Shown: positions 1 to 12,780, numbered from the stretch's first letter. The stretch: DNA of 64,000 nt from Schoenoplectus triqueter (GCA_964058805.1 CAXKVV010000277.1:186001-250000); one strand, 5' to 3'. The notes: generated from the sequence alone by a model not told the origin. Translations and numbers: made by a program.

Positions 1-498
1 TTGGCTTCATGAAATTTGTTACTAAGGTTAGATTGTGCCATAAATTATAATTGGACGTGGCAGTGCTTAACTACCTTAATAGTCAAGATAACTAGCTAAT
101 ATTTCTTAATTGTTGGAGAAGCTCAAAGTACAATATATATTGAATTGATCGCCTTTTTAGAGCAGGACTAATTAAATCCTAATTGAATTTATTGAATTTA
201 TTAACAAAATAAGAGATTTTTTTGCTTTCAAATGTCAAAAATCATTTTGTTTTTCTTTTCATGGCGTAATTTTAATTTTTTCTGTGATTACTCCGACTAA
301 ACTAGTAATTCCCAAATTAAGAAAACTATTTTGGAACTCTCCGCTAGCCGAGGCCCAATTTGCAAAGTTCTCTAGAAACTGCATTGGAATTTTAATTTGA
401 GTAAGGGAGAAAAGCTGTGTTCGTTTGCACTAAAAAAAACAGATAATGGTTGTGCCGTACGGATAAAAAGAGATTTTAAGTTTTGACGAGGTGCATGT
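1..498. other. AT-rich intergenic DNA
   Basis: No coding frame or RNA gene is recognisable. The stretch is AT-rich spacer that ends at the target duplication of the MITE starting at 508. Confidence 0.5.
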
Positions 499-507
499 GA
501 TAGTTCC

Positions 508-857
508 GGATCCAAATCTGCTATTATTTTTGGATAATAGTAAGGTCTTATTTTTAAATTAAAAATATTTAAAAAATCTTAAAAAAATTATAGATGTATT
601 ATTTTACTTATAGATTAAAATTTGATAATCCATCAAAGACCGTTAATTTGAAACCGTTGTAAACATTAGTGAAAAATCATTAAAATTGATAATCTGTGAT
701 GAACTATCAAACATTAATAAAATTACATAAAATTTTATAGACTATCAATCTATAAGCAAAAAAAATATATTTATAATTATTTTTTCTATTTTTAAGATTT
801 TTTTAGATTTAAAAGTTGAATCCTTCTATTGCCAAAAATAATAGCAGATTTGGATCC
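508..857. mobile_element. Mutator-type MITE, 350 bp
   Basis: The element starts GGATCCAAATCTGCTATT and ends with the reverse complement, giving a terminal inverted repeat of about 26 bp. It is flanked by a perfect 9-bp direct repeat, GATAGTTCC, at 499-507 and 858-866. A 9-bp duplication is the hallmark of Mutator-superfamily insertion. The inside has no ORF. It contains a second inverted repeat built around 'ccatcaaagaccgtt' and 'gatgaactatcaaa', which also occurs in the elements near 9.1, 25.5, 36.1, 42.0 and 56.8 kb, so this copy is a relative with different tips. It must have been moved by a transposase supplied elsewhere. Confidence 0.85.
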
Positions 858-866
858 GATAGTTCC

Positions 867-1986
867 ATGTGAGAGGATAGAAGACAAAAATTGACACAGT
901 GATATGTACTTATGTAGTGATCAAGTAACAAATTCGTCCCAACTAATTAATTAATACGTAAGGTATTAGATGAGAGTGCACATGCAACTCATATATATAA
1001 ATAACAATTTTGCGGTTCTTCTAATTAATCGCCGAGCCCCAATCTCCCGGCTTTAATTATTACTATTATTATTTTCCATTCGGCAATCGTCATGCACTAG
1101 AGAAATTCTTGTATTGAAATCCGGATATATAAGTTTGTACTATTTTATTTTTCAATGTTAAAAATACAAAAAAGATATGATTGTGTTGGTTGATGTTTTG
1201 GGTTATTTGATTCATTTGGCATAATTTATAAAAATTCATAGACTCTGAGTCCAACTCTTGCCGAGGCTCATTATGCAAAATTTTCATGTCATATTAATCT
1301 CAATATCTCCGACGAGATTCATGGGTCCATGAACAAATCCTTAAACATGCATGAATGGAAGAATTTGTGATTCTTGTATTAATTGCCTTTTCCGTCAAAA
1401 TTGAAGTTGACATTGTCGATCATGACCATGAAATTAAGGGTTAATCTTTTCTAAATCACCTCATCAAACTTTACGTTTGCAATTAATTCCCTTAAGACGG
1501 GTTTATCACTTTGCATATGAGGCAATTTTTTAGTAATAAAATTTTGAAGAAAAACACAACTTAATTAATTCGGCAATAGAGATTAGTTGCATGTGCAATT
1601 CCCATATGCGAGTTGCTTGTATTTATTCTAATTCCTAATTTCATGCCACGTATAGCTTCAGGCTGGCAAAGCATCTATGTAACAAATGATCACTATTATC
1701 ATTTATCTTGTAACTATATTAAGTTGCAACGATCTAGCTACTTATGCGTGTTCGTTTTAATTTATGCGCCGTTAACGTTCAGAAAAGAAATTTGGTAAAA
1801 CGCTTCTTATTAAGAATCTTTTGGTTGCAATATTAAGGGAGTTTTGCCAATAAATTTTTGGCGAATTTTGGTAGGGCTTGATGAATTGAAAATTAGAGTT
1901 TTTACGCTAACTGATATAGAACAAATAGAAAAATTATATTTGCGTCCCCATTAATTTTCTGCATCTGTTATATATAATTTATCAAT

Positions 1987-2034
<48 letters not shown>

Positions 2035-3470
2035 TTATTGAATTTATAGTTTGATTGTATTTAAACTTTCATATAATTTAAGACTTACTTGATATTTTAT
2101 AAAAAATCATTAAATTTCGACCATTGCAAATATCATTACTTTAAAAACAATTCATTTTTTTGAAAATAATATGGTAACCTTGATTCACAGAACATTTCAA
2201 TTTTACTTCTTATTTTCCTCGAGAACATCTTTTGTTCAGAATCGAAGCAAATTTTCTTTTAAATATCCTCCACCCAGCGTAATTTGTTGAAGACTATAAA
2301 GGATACCATCATAAAATTATATAAATTAGAGTTGTAATTCAGAATTCGCCTCAACAAAATAGTTTTCATTTAAATAATTAATAATATAAAAAATAACTAT
2401 ATTCAATAAAAAATTCACATTGAGAAAAATTTGAATATATTTTTTAAAATACTAAAGATGCACATAATAATATGATTAAACATAAAAATCTTTAAAGTTT
2501 AATACTATAAAATGAATCATGTTAAAAATTAAATTTAATCTCAAATATATGATACCCATTTATTTTAAATGAGAAAGGAAAAAACTACATATCAGCTATT
2601 AGATTTAAATAGATGAAAGATTTAAATTAAAATTAATGATAAAAAATGATGATGCAACATATTTGAAAGTCTAAAAGACATAATATTCTTTATAGAGTAT
2701 AATATACAAATTAATCTTTAGATCCAGGCATCCAGCTAACCAATAGATAAGCAACATAAAGTGCAGTACTTTATAGAGTTCAGGACTTAATTGTATCTTC
2801 TTATAGAAACTTTTAACTTTAATAATGCATCCTCCCATCTTAATTTTTTATTTTCCTTAATTGCATTATCTCCATTGGGACACAATCGTGATATTGTCTT
2901 ACAGTTTTTTTCTGATATAAAATGAGATCACGTAGTTTAGCTTTAAATGTCAATAAATAAGATTTCCGACCTGCAATCCACGCACAAAGCATTATTTTTA
3001 CTATTATTTATCATTAGATTAAACTTGTTCATATTAATTATGTGAGAAATTACTTCAAATCATTTATCAGTTAACTCATAAGTTCGTTTATTCCATCTCT
3101 ATTGTATTTAGATTCCCTCGAGACAAGCGCATTGTAACAGTTAACATTTTATTTTAACATTTGATTAATTGCTTAACCAAAAAAAATATAATACTAAATA
3201 ATATAATTCAGAAAAATTAAGTATTAATAAATGGATAGAAATATCTATTCTTCACAAATAAAATTTTACCGTAAAACATTTAGATTTCACTTTAGCAAAT
3301 AGCAAATACCATCAAAGTGTCGCCAAGACTGGAGAGCAGCCACATTTCATTATAATAATGGTCTAAGAAAAAGACAGTCTAATCCATCTTTACGATGATA
3401 ACATCATTTAATATACATCCATAACAACCACCTTTACAAAGAAGAAAAAAAATAGTGAATGGAAGGATGG
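867..3470. other. Intergenic, AT-rich, no gene seen
   Basis: Both strands are full of stops and no protein family is recognisable in the short ORFs. The only distinct feature is the GA microsatellite at 1991-2032. Confidence 0.5.
1991..2032. repeat. (GA)21 microsatellite
   Basis: Twenty-one uninterrupted GA dinucleotides in AT-rich spacer. The perfect array is probably length-polymorphic. Confidence 0.95.
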
Positions 3471-3474
3471 TAGC

Positions 3475-4080
3475 TAGTATTTTAAATTTGTGTCGTGTTT
3501 TGTCATATTATGTTAAAGAATATTCTGTCTTGTGTTATATGTATTTTTTATTTATTTTTATGTTCCGTCGTGTCTAAATTGATAGAGAGACGATATAACA
3601 TGGTTATAGCACGACACAAAATAAGATACATGATATCAATCGGTGTCATGTTTAATCATATCATATTTATGTAATATGATTTGTCTTAATTGTTCTAAAT
3701 AATTAAAAGTTTTAAATTTTTTTAAAAAGATGATAAATATTCTCAGAAAAAATAAAATGAAATTAAATTGTTTCAAAATTCGGAAAAAAATAAAAAATAA
3801 TAAAACCATAATCTGAAGAAAAAAAAGTTGGGGAGTAAAAAGAAGCTCTGATTATTTTGCGTGCCTAACGGCCTCTGTCTATTCATCTATTGATTTTGAA
3901 TAGAAATGTCAGATCATCATGCAAAGCTTTAGATTATTTCGCATGTCTAATCATATATATCGTTCCTACCTGTGTTATTTGTATCATATCTAAATATCTA
4001 AATTTGTGTTCTGTTATGTCATGTTTCGTATTTTATTGTACTTTTTATATCATGTATTGTATCATATTGTGTGTCATGTG
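3475..4080. mobile_element. Decayed hAT-family debris
   Basis: TAGTATTTTAAATTTGTGTC at 3475 resembles the terminus TAGTGTTCTAAATTTAGACA of the well-delimited hAT element at 52173-53567. A second diverged copy of the same motif lies near 3990. Between and around them are scattered GTGTCGTG/CACGACAC motifs, the subterminal signature of that element. No target duplication was found, so the boundaries are approximate. Confidence 0.4.
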
Positions 4081-4094
4081 ATGCTTTCTTTAAG

Positions 4095-4296
4095 GACTCG
4101 GGTAAGTTTGTAGTCTTTCGAACTAAAATATTGGTTTGAAGGGTTTTTCGGTCGTTGATTTTACATCAAGATTCATAATGAACTTGAAAATATGAATCTC
4201 AAATCTCGAGGTTTATTAATGTATGAATCCTAATATAAAATCAAAAACCCTTCAAACTAAAAAATTTATTTAAAATATTACAAACCTACCCGAGTC
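4095..4296. mobile_element. Foldback MITE, about 200 bp
   Basis: The stretch starts GACTCGGGTAAGTTTGTA and ends in the inverted form TACAAACCTACCCGAGTC. A second inner match, GGTTTGAAGGGTTTTT against AAAAACCCTTCAAACT, means most of the element can fold on itself. The flanks (tttctttaa and tttcccttaa) are similar but not identical, so the superfamily is undecided. Confidence 0.55.
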
Positions 4297-7200
4297 TTTC
4301 CCTTAAACCGTGCCAAACACTGTTGTCACAGACATGAATTTAGAAAACTAACGACGGGTGGAAGCAATTTAAAAAAAAAAAAGATGGGCAGAAACAGAGC
4401 CTGCACATGGGTGGGGATCATACACAGTTTCAATGTTTATTTTATTTGATGGAGCCAAATGAGAAAAGAAAATAAATTAATGTAGTTCTTTTGGTTTCAA
4501 CACGTCAGAGATCAGAATTTCTGATTTGTGTGCCCAACCGCTGGTGTAACCGTCTGAGGGGAAAAGATTGAGATCTTCTACGGCGCATAAATAATTTTGC
4601 ATGGATTGAGCAAATAAAACGGACTACTTTATTGAAATTTTGTGGGATAAAGAGAGCCATCCTCTCTTGCTGCTGATGCACGAACACAATTTTATTGTGT
4701 CAATATAATATAATATTGTATTATATTATAAAGAATGAATATATAGTATATTTAGTAATATTAAACTCTTCAGAATTTCTTAATTAATAATCAAAACGGC
4801 TCTAATGTAGATCAATATTTTCAAACATTAATGGTTAAAATTTTGACCAATATTATTTTTTTGTCCATTTCATTTTTAGCATACATTAATGGAAGGTCAA
4901 AAAAAAATAATTCATCCATCAAATAAATTAATAATTAAATATGTTTAATTTTTTAACAAATATTTACTATACATATTTAATTAAAAAATATTATGTTTTG
5001 TATATTGTATTTTACCATTGTCATTTTTCTGTCGTTTTCTTTCTTTTATCATGCATTAATTGCAGGTCAAGAAAAATTCATTCATCAAATAAATTAATAA
5101 TCAAGTATTTTTAATTTTTTAAAAACTATCTCCTATACATATTTATAAAAAAACTAACATGTTTTGCAAATCATATTTTACTAAATAAAAAAATAATTTC
5201 ATTTATAATTTTAAGAATTTTTATAATTGATTTAAACATAAATTATATTTAAATAATCTTTTATAATAAATATATAAATATTTTTTATAAGTAAAAGAAT
5301 TATATGAGTTTTTTTTCTAAATGAATCCCAGGACTGAACAACAATACTCATCATTTCTTTGGAGCTGACTCGCGATTCCAATCATAACTTGACTTTGGTG
5401 TTATTTCTACAGTATTGTACTTGCACGATACCTTATCATTGCTCCTTTGGATCAAATGTGAGGTTATCTTAACTAGTGAATTAATAAATACGTGTGTCAT
5501 GCGTATTAAGTGTGTCGACATGTTCAACATGTACGCATGTATTTAGACGTATGTGTATCAATTAATATCTTAAAAATTCAAGCATGCATATTTAAAATAT
5601 ATGACATGTTTAATATATCGTGCAAAATGTGTTCATATTTACATATGATTATATAAGTTTATCACGTATCGGCATTCGGCACTTGTGTAGCACACAAATA
5701 AGTTGAGAAAAATATTTTAAAATTATAAAATACTCATAACAATAGGAAGTATGTGATAAAATTCGATAAGATTTAGAAAAAAAAAACATGAAGTGCTAGA
5801 AATGTCATTATATGTACTACATGTGCTAAACATGTGTGCTCGTATTTGATATGCTAGACATGTATGTTTATTCATATCAAAATTATTTAGTGGGTGAACA
5901 CACATTTCAAACCACGACATATGAACACATACATACTAACACGTATGGACACATACATGTATCCGTACATGTGTTTACATGTGCGTACTCACGAGTCAAA
6001 CACATTAGTCAATTAGAAAATTCTTTTTTTTTGTTTCATTGAATGAATAAGATACATTGTTGAATAAATCTGATTTTTATTAATTTCTAATTTTTCATTT
6101 TTTTTCTTAGGAACATATTTATTTTCATACTAATTATTGAATAAATAACATATATATTAATATTATACGTATATATAAATAGGACCTCTATATATATTCA
6201 TATTATACATATTATACATATAGAGGTCCTATACATAGAGGTCCTCCTCTCTATGTTCTTCCCTTGTTCGCTCGATCGCTCGGTCGCTCTGCCCTCCTTC
6301 CTTCACTCGTTGTTCTCGAGCTTTAAGATCTGTTGTTACATGTGAAATTTTAACCATAATTTTTTTAAAAAAACCATTGCTAAAGGGTCTTTCAAGAAAG
6401 ACTTTAATAATATAATTTAATAATGATTATTTCTACTTTTCCTAACACCTCTCAATAACAGTTTGAGAAATGAGAGGATAAAAATTGTTCTTAAAACATT
6501 TTTTGCGGTAGTGTATTAAGATATAAGTATTTACATTGAGATAAGACATTAATAAATTAACAAAAAATAAAATCCATATTATTTATTTTGCTTCTATATT
6601 ATGATATTCTGATGTATATAATGTTTCATGGCAGCATAAAAATAAATATTAAACCGTTGTGTCCCTGAATCCTGGATCACCCCTCCGGCCCTCCCCGCTA
6701 TAAACTGTATGTTATATGAATGATTTTCGAGAAAAGTTTTGAACCAAAAATCCGACCTGACAGACATGGTTTTGAGAATTTTCTCATAATCAATATACTT
6801 TGTGTATTTGAATTTTATAAGAACCGAAAGAACTCCTTTTCACGTGGTAGATTTTTATGTTATAATCCTCAGGCCGCACGTTCACCGTTCCAACAAAAAT
6901 AAATATATTAATTTGCTTTTGATTGGATGATTTGAGATAAGGAACAGTTGTACCGCACAACTTCTTTACAGGGGTAGGTATCTTTGCTTGACTAGTGCAA
7001 AAAAAAAAAAAAAATCTTTAGTTTTTTAATATGAAATGCCATAAAATTCCTAATAAAAAAAACTGTAATAACGAACAATGGGTTAACTAACAAGTGGAGC
7101 GATGAAAAGTTTGTTGTCTCAACTCTCAAAGTATCAACTAGATTTTTCTTGGATTTTTTGTGGGTGGTAAATATTTTTACATCTGTAAAATTTTTTGTGG

Positions 7201-8071
7201 GGCTGGAATTATTGGTGTTTAATGGTGCAAACTAGTTGGCTCAGCAGAATAATGCAGCCATTAATTGCACAAATTACTGACAGTGCCTTTTCTTAATCAA
7301 CTCTTTATTTTCATATGTTTAAATGGATTCTCGCTTCAAAGATGGTATAATTTACTTTAATATTTTTTTGAAATCCTTCAATATAATAAATTTTCATTTT
7401 TTTTAAAAAAAAGAGAGCTCATATTAACCCGACATACATTATTTTTTATATGTCTTTTTTAGAACTTGAACCTATGTCACTCTATAAGAGGCGATAACTG
7501 TTATCATCTATATTAGATCTGGAACTGGAAATTCATATACATTTACATTAAAGAATTAATTGCAATGATTTTAAAATTAAAACAATTTATTTCAGTGAAA
7601 TTACTATAGTTTCGCCCTTGTAATTAGTTCTTCTCTTTCAACTTGCCAATACAAAATAAATAAATAAAAATCCTCTTTGCCGCTGTAATTAATGAGGTCA
7701 AAAGCAAGTTAATCGAAATTAGTGTAAAATTAATTTTTCTCTCGGTGCATGAATGTGAAGGTTCTTGAGCTTACATGTCAAAGGCTAGAAAGTGCAACTC
7801 ACATGGCTATATGACACCTAAATAGTAGGTGCTCATCAAGTTAAGCATCTTATTTAGGGTATGAATTGAGTGGGTTTCCTAGCTCACTTAACGTGCTTTC
7901 TCATTTGTAGATGGTGTTTAGTATCTTGGGAGCATTGTATCTAATCTGAACTACAGGTGTCATGCATGGGAATGCACGAAACTAAGCGCTAATTGTGTAC
8001 TTGACTTTGGACATGCGATCACATGTTGCATATTGCGAGGCAAAACTGTTTGTACGAAGTGGAGGTGGAGC
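4297..8071. other. Intergenic region with minor repeats
   Basis: No gene is supported. From 4870 to 5180 a segment of about 170 bp is duplicated in direct, diverged form; both copies share 'catcaaataaattaataat'. From 5480 to 6000 the DNA is rich in ACATGTG-type motifs that look like old hAT subterminal repeats. TGCGGTAGTG near 6510 resembles the inner end of a CACTA terminus, but no partner end was found. A minus-strand reading of 4440-4690 is open for some 40 codons past one stop and matches nothing I recognise. Confidence 0.4.
6181..6230. repeat. Short AT-rich palindrome
   Basis: AGGACCTCTATATAT is followed after about 20 bp by its inverse ATATAGAGGTCCT, and a third AGAGGTCCT follows at once. 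It could form a hairpin or cruciform. No function is evident. Confidence 0.7.
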
Positions 8072-8575
8072 TAGTGATTTATGAGTCGGTACGGCGGGTA
8101 CTGGTAGACGGATTTTTTTTTAAAACTGTATCTTATCCGTGCCCGTCGCGGGTACACGGATACTACGGGTACGGGTACGGAGGTACTCAGGCACACGGGT
8201 CGGCGGGTCGGAAATGGAACGGGTCGACGGGTCAAACGTTATAACGGTTTATTGAACAGTTATAACGATTTATGAAACATTATAACGTTTTCAGAAACCG
8301 TTATAACGATTTATGAAACGTTATAACGTTTCAGCAAACCGTTATAACGGTTTCTGAAACCGTTATAACGACGGGTACGCGGGTACGGGCACGGGCGGCG
8401 AGCGGCGGACACAGGTACGGATACATCGAGTTTTTTCCAAAAGAAAAAACTGACCGGCCCTTCTCAAACCCGTACCCGTGTACCCGCCTATATCCGGACA
8501 CGGATACGGATACCGCGGGTACCGAGCATGGATACACGGATATGGTTGTACCCGGCGGGTTTTAGCAAACCTCTA
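8072..8575. mobile_element. hAT-type MITE, 504 bp, GGGTACGG-rich ends
   Basis: The element lies between 8-bp near-duplicates GGTGGAGC (8064-8071) and GCTGGAGC (8576-8583), which differ at one base. Its tips TAGTGATTTATGAG and, inverted, TAGAGGTTTGCTAA form an imperfect terminal repeat. The outer 100-150 bp carry many GGGTACGG/CCGTACCC motifs in both orientations, typical of hAT subterminal transposase-binding arrays. The core from 8239 to 8370 is an array of the palindrome CGTTATAACG. There is no transposase; short ORFs here are by-products of the repeats. Confidence 0.75.
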
Positions 8576-8583
8576 GCTGGAGC

Positions 8584-9117
8584 TAAATCTTTTTAATTGG
8601 TGTTTCATGAAGAGAATTTTTTGATGCAACTTTTTAGTGAAAGTGAAAAAGGTGGTATAATTGAAAGGCGGCTATGAAAACTTATTGGATGGATTGAAAT
8701 CATTGAACCCATTGGCCTCATTTGTCCAATGGTCCTCAGACTCCTCACTATTTGTATGTGGCTGTGATTATGTGCTGAGTTCTTTGTATATAGATCAGAG
8801 GAGTAATATTCGTATGGAGACTCTTTCAGAAATAAATCTTAAATTTAAACCTAATGTTATAATTCCTGTATTATTTACATTTTGCTTACTGACAGTACTG
8901 AGATTTTTCTTAACACCAGAAGGGTGATGAAATTTTTTATACATGTTTTATTAATTTAATAATATTTAATGTAAATCAAATCATAAAATGAACTTAAATT
9001 GCTTGAAAATTTATTATAAAAACTAGATGTCAAATATCATACTATAAGTTTACCTTTCACTTTTCGAATTATTTAAAACTTTTAATTTTCTCTTGATCCT
9101 CCTATCATATAAAACTA
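8584..9117. other. Intergenic, unidentified
   Basis: An 88-codon plus-strand frame (8661-8927) has no recognisable domain and ends in a hydrophobic stretch. With the DNA at 7740-8071 it may be the remains of one larger sequence split by the hAT MITE. I do not call it a gene. Confidence 0.3.
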
Positions 9118-9438
9118 GGAAAGGGGTTGGGTTATCTTGACAATGGGATTTCAAATAAATATAAAAAAATAAAGTTAGAAAGAAGTTTATAGATTTCACT
9201 TATAGATTGATAGTGATTTAAAATTCATGTTCATTATCATTTGATAGTCCATCAAAGACTATTAAAATGTTATGTAATTTATAATTATTTTAATTTAACG
9301 GTTTTTGATGGACTATCAAACAATAATGAAATTATATAAAATTTGAAAATTATATATACTTTTTTTATTTCTAATATTTTTTCATATTTATTTAGAAAAT
9401 CTATTGTCAAGATAGCCATTGTCAAGTGATTTCTTCCC
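9118..9438. mobile_element. Mutator-type MITE copy, eroded
   Basis: It has the family body: TTGACAATGGGATTTC near the left end, inverted CTATTGTCAAGATAGCC near the right end, and the inner pair 'agtccatcaaagact' and 'gatggactatcaaac'. The left tip lacks about 14 bp relative to other copies and no clean target duplication remains, so this is an older insertion. Confidence 0.7.
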
Positions 9439-9984
9439 ATGTGTCAAATATATATATTTTTTATCTGGACTGGAAAAAGATTTCAAATCACTTTCCTTAT
9501 GAATTATACGGTGCATCAAACATATAGCTACAAGTCTTCAACTATAGAAGATTTTTTTTGCCAAACCAATTAATTTTTTTTTTGCCAAACTATGTTGAAG
9601 TAGTTAATTTGTGATGGAGTGTATTTAAACATTATGATTAGACGATGCAGAAAATTCCTCGATGAAGGTGAACTAGCTAGTTACTAATTGATAATTGTAT
9701 AATAAGTATTGGGTTCTCAAATGACTTAGCTCAATAAATAAGTAATTAGAATAATATCAAATACGTCATTGATTGAGGTCCTATGGGCGTAAAAAAAGGA
9801 TCTTGAGCTCTAACAACACTCGGAAAGAAATATAGGATTCAAAATGAAGAATTTTCACAAAAGATATGGCGTAAAATGATGAATTTTCACAAAGATATGG
9901 GGGGAAAGTGGTGCGTTTTTCTCCACTTTTATCAAAAAAGAAAACTGAAAAGAAAATCGGAGAGGAGATGGTTGAACAACATTA

Positions 9985-10090
9985 TTATTTTTGTATGATT
10001 TTGTTATATATAATAATTATAAAAATTATACTATTAATAATATTAAGAGTGATAATTTTTTTTTTTAAATCTATGAATGTCACATTCATA
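9985..10090. mobile_element. Fragment of the 19.5-kb MITE family
   Basis: TATAATAATTATAA, then ATTAATAATATTAAGAGTGATAA, then AAATCTATGAATG run in the same order as the left arm of the element at 19509-19868. The GC-rich core and the right arm are missing. Confidence 0.55.
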
Positions 10091-10109
10091 TTTTTTTGAC
10101 TGACGTATC

Positions 10110-11290
10110 CACTGTTGTAAAATTGCACACAAAAAGTTGATATTTAACAGTGCCATCATGTAAAAAGACGAATTCTGAGAAAAAGACATGTTAGACCACT
10201 TACACCAGAGAGGCTTGACCACTGATCTGATCTCCTATTCTCACATTTATTACTGTTTTCCGTGACTCCGTATGACCGTATAACAAGTGAGCTTACACTT
10301 TCAAATTAAAAAAATTAATTAATTAATATACTTTACAACGGTAAATAGTAACTTCTGCTCGTCGCATTACAATGCACTGTGGTGGCTCATATGTAACAAA
10401 TGGTCTGGCATTTTTTCTGGGAGGGCAGTAAAAAATGATTGTTTGTTCCATCAATAATTTTAGAAAATATTTTCAATCAATTTATAGTATTTATTCTTCT
10501 GTAGTTAATTTTAATTTTAACAATGTTTTTTTTGTAATTTTAATTTTATATTCGTACAAGTTATAACCGCAATTGTAAATGCAAACTGATTATAAGATGA
10601 CAAGGTATTTTCAGCAGTGATGTAATAATCGAAAAGTAACTACAAAATTAATTAGAAATTGCATCATATTCTGGCAAACTTGGAATTGTCATGTGAACAT
10701 TTGCAATTTCTCTCCTAGTAAAATGGGGTCCGCTGTCAGATAAATGCTACACGGTTAACTCTTCCATGACCACATGGAATCAAGATGAAACGGTTGCAAA
10801 GTCTCTGCTGCTCAACTTCTCACGGTTGTCGCTTTCACACAAAAAGATATAACTGTGTAAAAAAAATCCAGCAGTAAACCGCTCAGGCAGGGTAGAAGAA
10901 AAAGAACTCTGTGGTTCCAACAAACTTGATCCATGGTACGGTTGGACGAGAAAATTTGGAAAAAAAAAATCATGTTAGGGGCTTCTTTCCAACCGAGCAA
11001 AAAAAAAAAACTATCAGTTTAGATTTTAGAATCTCATTCCCACTTTCAATTTTTTGATTCCATCTTAACCAACTTCTCTTCTTTTATTATAAATATTAAC
11101 ACTGGAAAAGGTTCCTCAATAAACAACTCCTATGACATTCTTGTAATTTCTTTCAATTTCGAGCCCCTATTCCTTCTAATTGTTGTATAAGTGCTACCCC
11201 CATCACCTGTGTTCTCCCTCCCCCTTCACACTGCCATCAAAAATACCAAAACCGAAAGGGGAAGCAGAGAAAAATCAAAACCAAAACCTA
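10110..11290 (+). promoter_or_regulatory. Upstream region of the SAUR36-38-like gene
   Basis: About 1.2 kb of non-coding DNA before the gene. The clearest core element is the TATA box at 11098-11105. The 11160-11290 part is CT-rich, consistent with a 5' leader. An in-frame ATG at 11180 would add 38 residues, but they are low-complexity and absent from the family. Confidence 0.4.
11098..11105 (+). promoter_or_regulatory. TATA box of the SAUR gene
   Basis: TATAAATA lies 189 bp upstream of the chosen ATG. It would place transcription start near 11130, with a leader of about 165 bases. Confidence 0.6.
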
Positions 11291-11293
11291 AAA

Positions 11294-11737
11294 ATGGGAT
11301 CAAAATGCAATAACAAGATCCATTGCATTGTTCGCCTCCGCCAGATGCTCCGCCGGTGGAGGGCCCGGGCAGCCGCCTCAGCCGGACACAGCTCAGATGT
11401 ACCGGCTGGACACGTCGTGGTATCAGTCAACTCCCACCGATTTATAGTTCGTACCGCGTATCTCAACCACCCAGCTTTCAAGCAACTCCTCCATTTAGCC
11501 GAGGAAGAGTACGGATTCAACAATATGGGCCCGCTGGAGCTGCCGTGTGACGAGTCACTTTTCAGAGTCGTGCTGAGACATGTCTCGAGCTCGAAACGGG
11601 GTGTCAGTTTAGACGAGCTGAGGAATGGCGTGTGCGGGTGTGGATGTTGCGCCGTGAAAGGTGGGCCCGGCGGGAGGTGGCAGCCTGACAGCTGGCCTCT
11701 GCTTGGTGGGTTCAATGATCAAAAGGCGGTTTGGTAA
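11294..11737 (+). CDS. SAUR family protein (SAUR36/37/38-like), 147 aa
   Basis: This is an intronless small auxin-up RNA gene. The chosen start gives MGSK followed by a basic helix (HCIVRLRQMLRRW, residues 10-22), the typical N-terminus of the SAUR36/37/38 group; the upstream ATG at 11180 was rejected because its residues look like translated leader. The SAUR core spans about residues 34-98: SDVPAGH at 34-40, YLNHP at 56-60, EEEYGF at 70-75 and LPCDE at 83-87. The tail of about 45 residues ends SWPLLGGFNDQKAVW; a C-terminal 'PLL.G...KA.W' motif is known from this subgroup and supports an intact end. NGVCGCGCC at 111-119 is an unusual cysteine-glycine run. Known SAURs inhibit PP2C.D phosphatases and so promote proton pumping and cell expansion, although members related to SAUR36 have been tied to leaf senescence. 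The gene has higher GC than the surrounding DNA. Family assignment is firm; the exact orthologue is not. Confidence 0.95.
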   Translation: MGSKCNNKIHCIVRLRQMLRRWRARAAASAGHSSDVPAGHVVVSVNSHRFIVRTAYLNHPAFKQLLHLAEEEYGFNNMGPLELPCDESLFRVVLRHVSSSKRGVSLDELRNGVCGCGCCAVKGGPGGRWQPDSWPLLGGFNDQKAVW

Positions 11738-12780
11738 TACAGTGATTTGTTGCAGCCCGGTACAACTACTGGTACTTCTTTTTGGTCGTTTTGGTTTCTG
11801 ATCGGTCATTTGTTGTGGCGTCTCTGTATTGCGGGACCTGCGGTTCAGTGGTTTGAGACGTACTGTGCAACATCAGAGGAGGAGGTGAGGAGAGAAGAGG
11901 ACATTACACTTGAAAGCCTATATGAAGTTGTCCAAAGGGCATGCTGCATTGCCATGTGCTTGAGCTGCAACAGTTCAAGGGATTCTTACCCTTTTCATTT
12001 TTTGGGGATTATTGGTTTTGGGGCGGTGTTCTGTTCAGTTTTCTCTTTTCTCCTCTCTTTCCCTCTTTTTGATTTTTAGTTAATAATTTTTCTCGGAGGT
12101 TTCTCAAGTTTGTATTGGCGTCACAGCAAGTGCGATGGCAAAGTGGCTTTTAAATTTTGCCAGAAGTCATCCCTTGCAAAAATCCAATCCACCTCTGTTT
12201 TAGAAAGGAGGAGATAGCTTTGGAGCATTACTTGGGCGGATTGTACCTTGGTAATGGTAAATAATTGTAATTCCTTTAACTATGGAATGAAAAAAATATT
12301 CTCGTTGAGCACATTTTGCTCCTTTTTTTTGTGAGGTTGTTCTCCTAGTATTAATTTATTTTATTACAGTACTTCATTTTCCTATATTCTTCTACCACAG
12401 CACGTCTTGTGATCAAATGGGAAGTGGGGAGAGCACTTTGAATTAAAAAGGGAGTTCCCATTCTTTTAGATCTGTTAATTTTGCATGGAGATTTATAATA
12501 ATTATTGAAAGTATAAATTTTAAACTTAAAATTTATTGATAGTACTAACTTCAATGCAAAACCAAAGCTTTAGAAACTTTACACTCGGATTTGATCCTCC
12601 TCCACTCCCACCAAATGAATTTGGGTCTGTTAGGCACACAGAGGAATAGTAAAGTTAGAATAGAATAATTATTTTAATGAATTAATTTATTAAATGAATT
12701 TTAGATTAAATAAAAAAGTGTTATTTCGGTATATCAAATTATATGTGGTTATATTAGATTAGATTTCGTCTGAGATTATT
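11738..12780 (+). other. 3' flank of the SAUR gene, then spacer
   Basis: The first 350 bp stay moderately GC-rich and include a 110-codon frame (11747-12079) with no recognisable domain; it is most likely 3' untranslated sequence. AATGAAAAAAA near 12285 could serve as a plant polyadenylation signal. AT-rich spacer follows. Confidence 0.4.

Noticed and set aside
4440..4690. Minus-strand open stretch with one stop, considered as a gene remnant
   Set aside because: No recognisable family and too short to separate from chance.
8661..8927. 88-codon ORF with a hydrophobic end, considered as a small membrane protein
   Set aside because: No family similarity, low-information composition and no promoter or conservation evidence.
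11275..11809. ORFs of 66-146 codons antisense or out of frame to the SAUR36-38-like gene
   Set aside because: They are shadow frames in GC-rich coding sequence and have no conserved domain.
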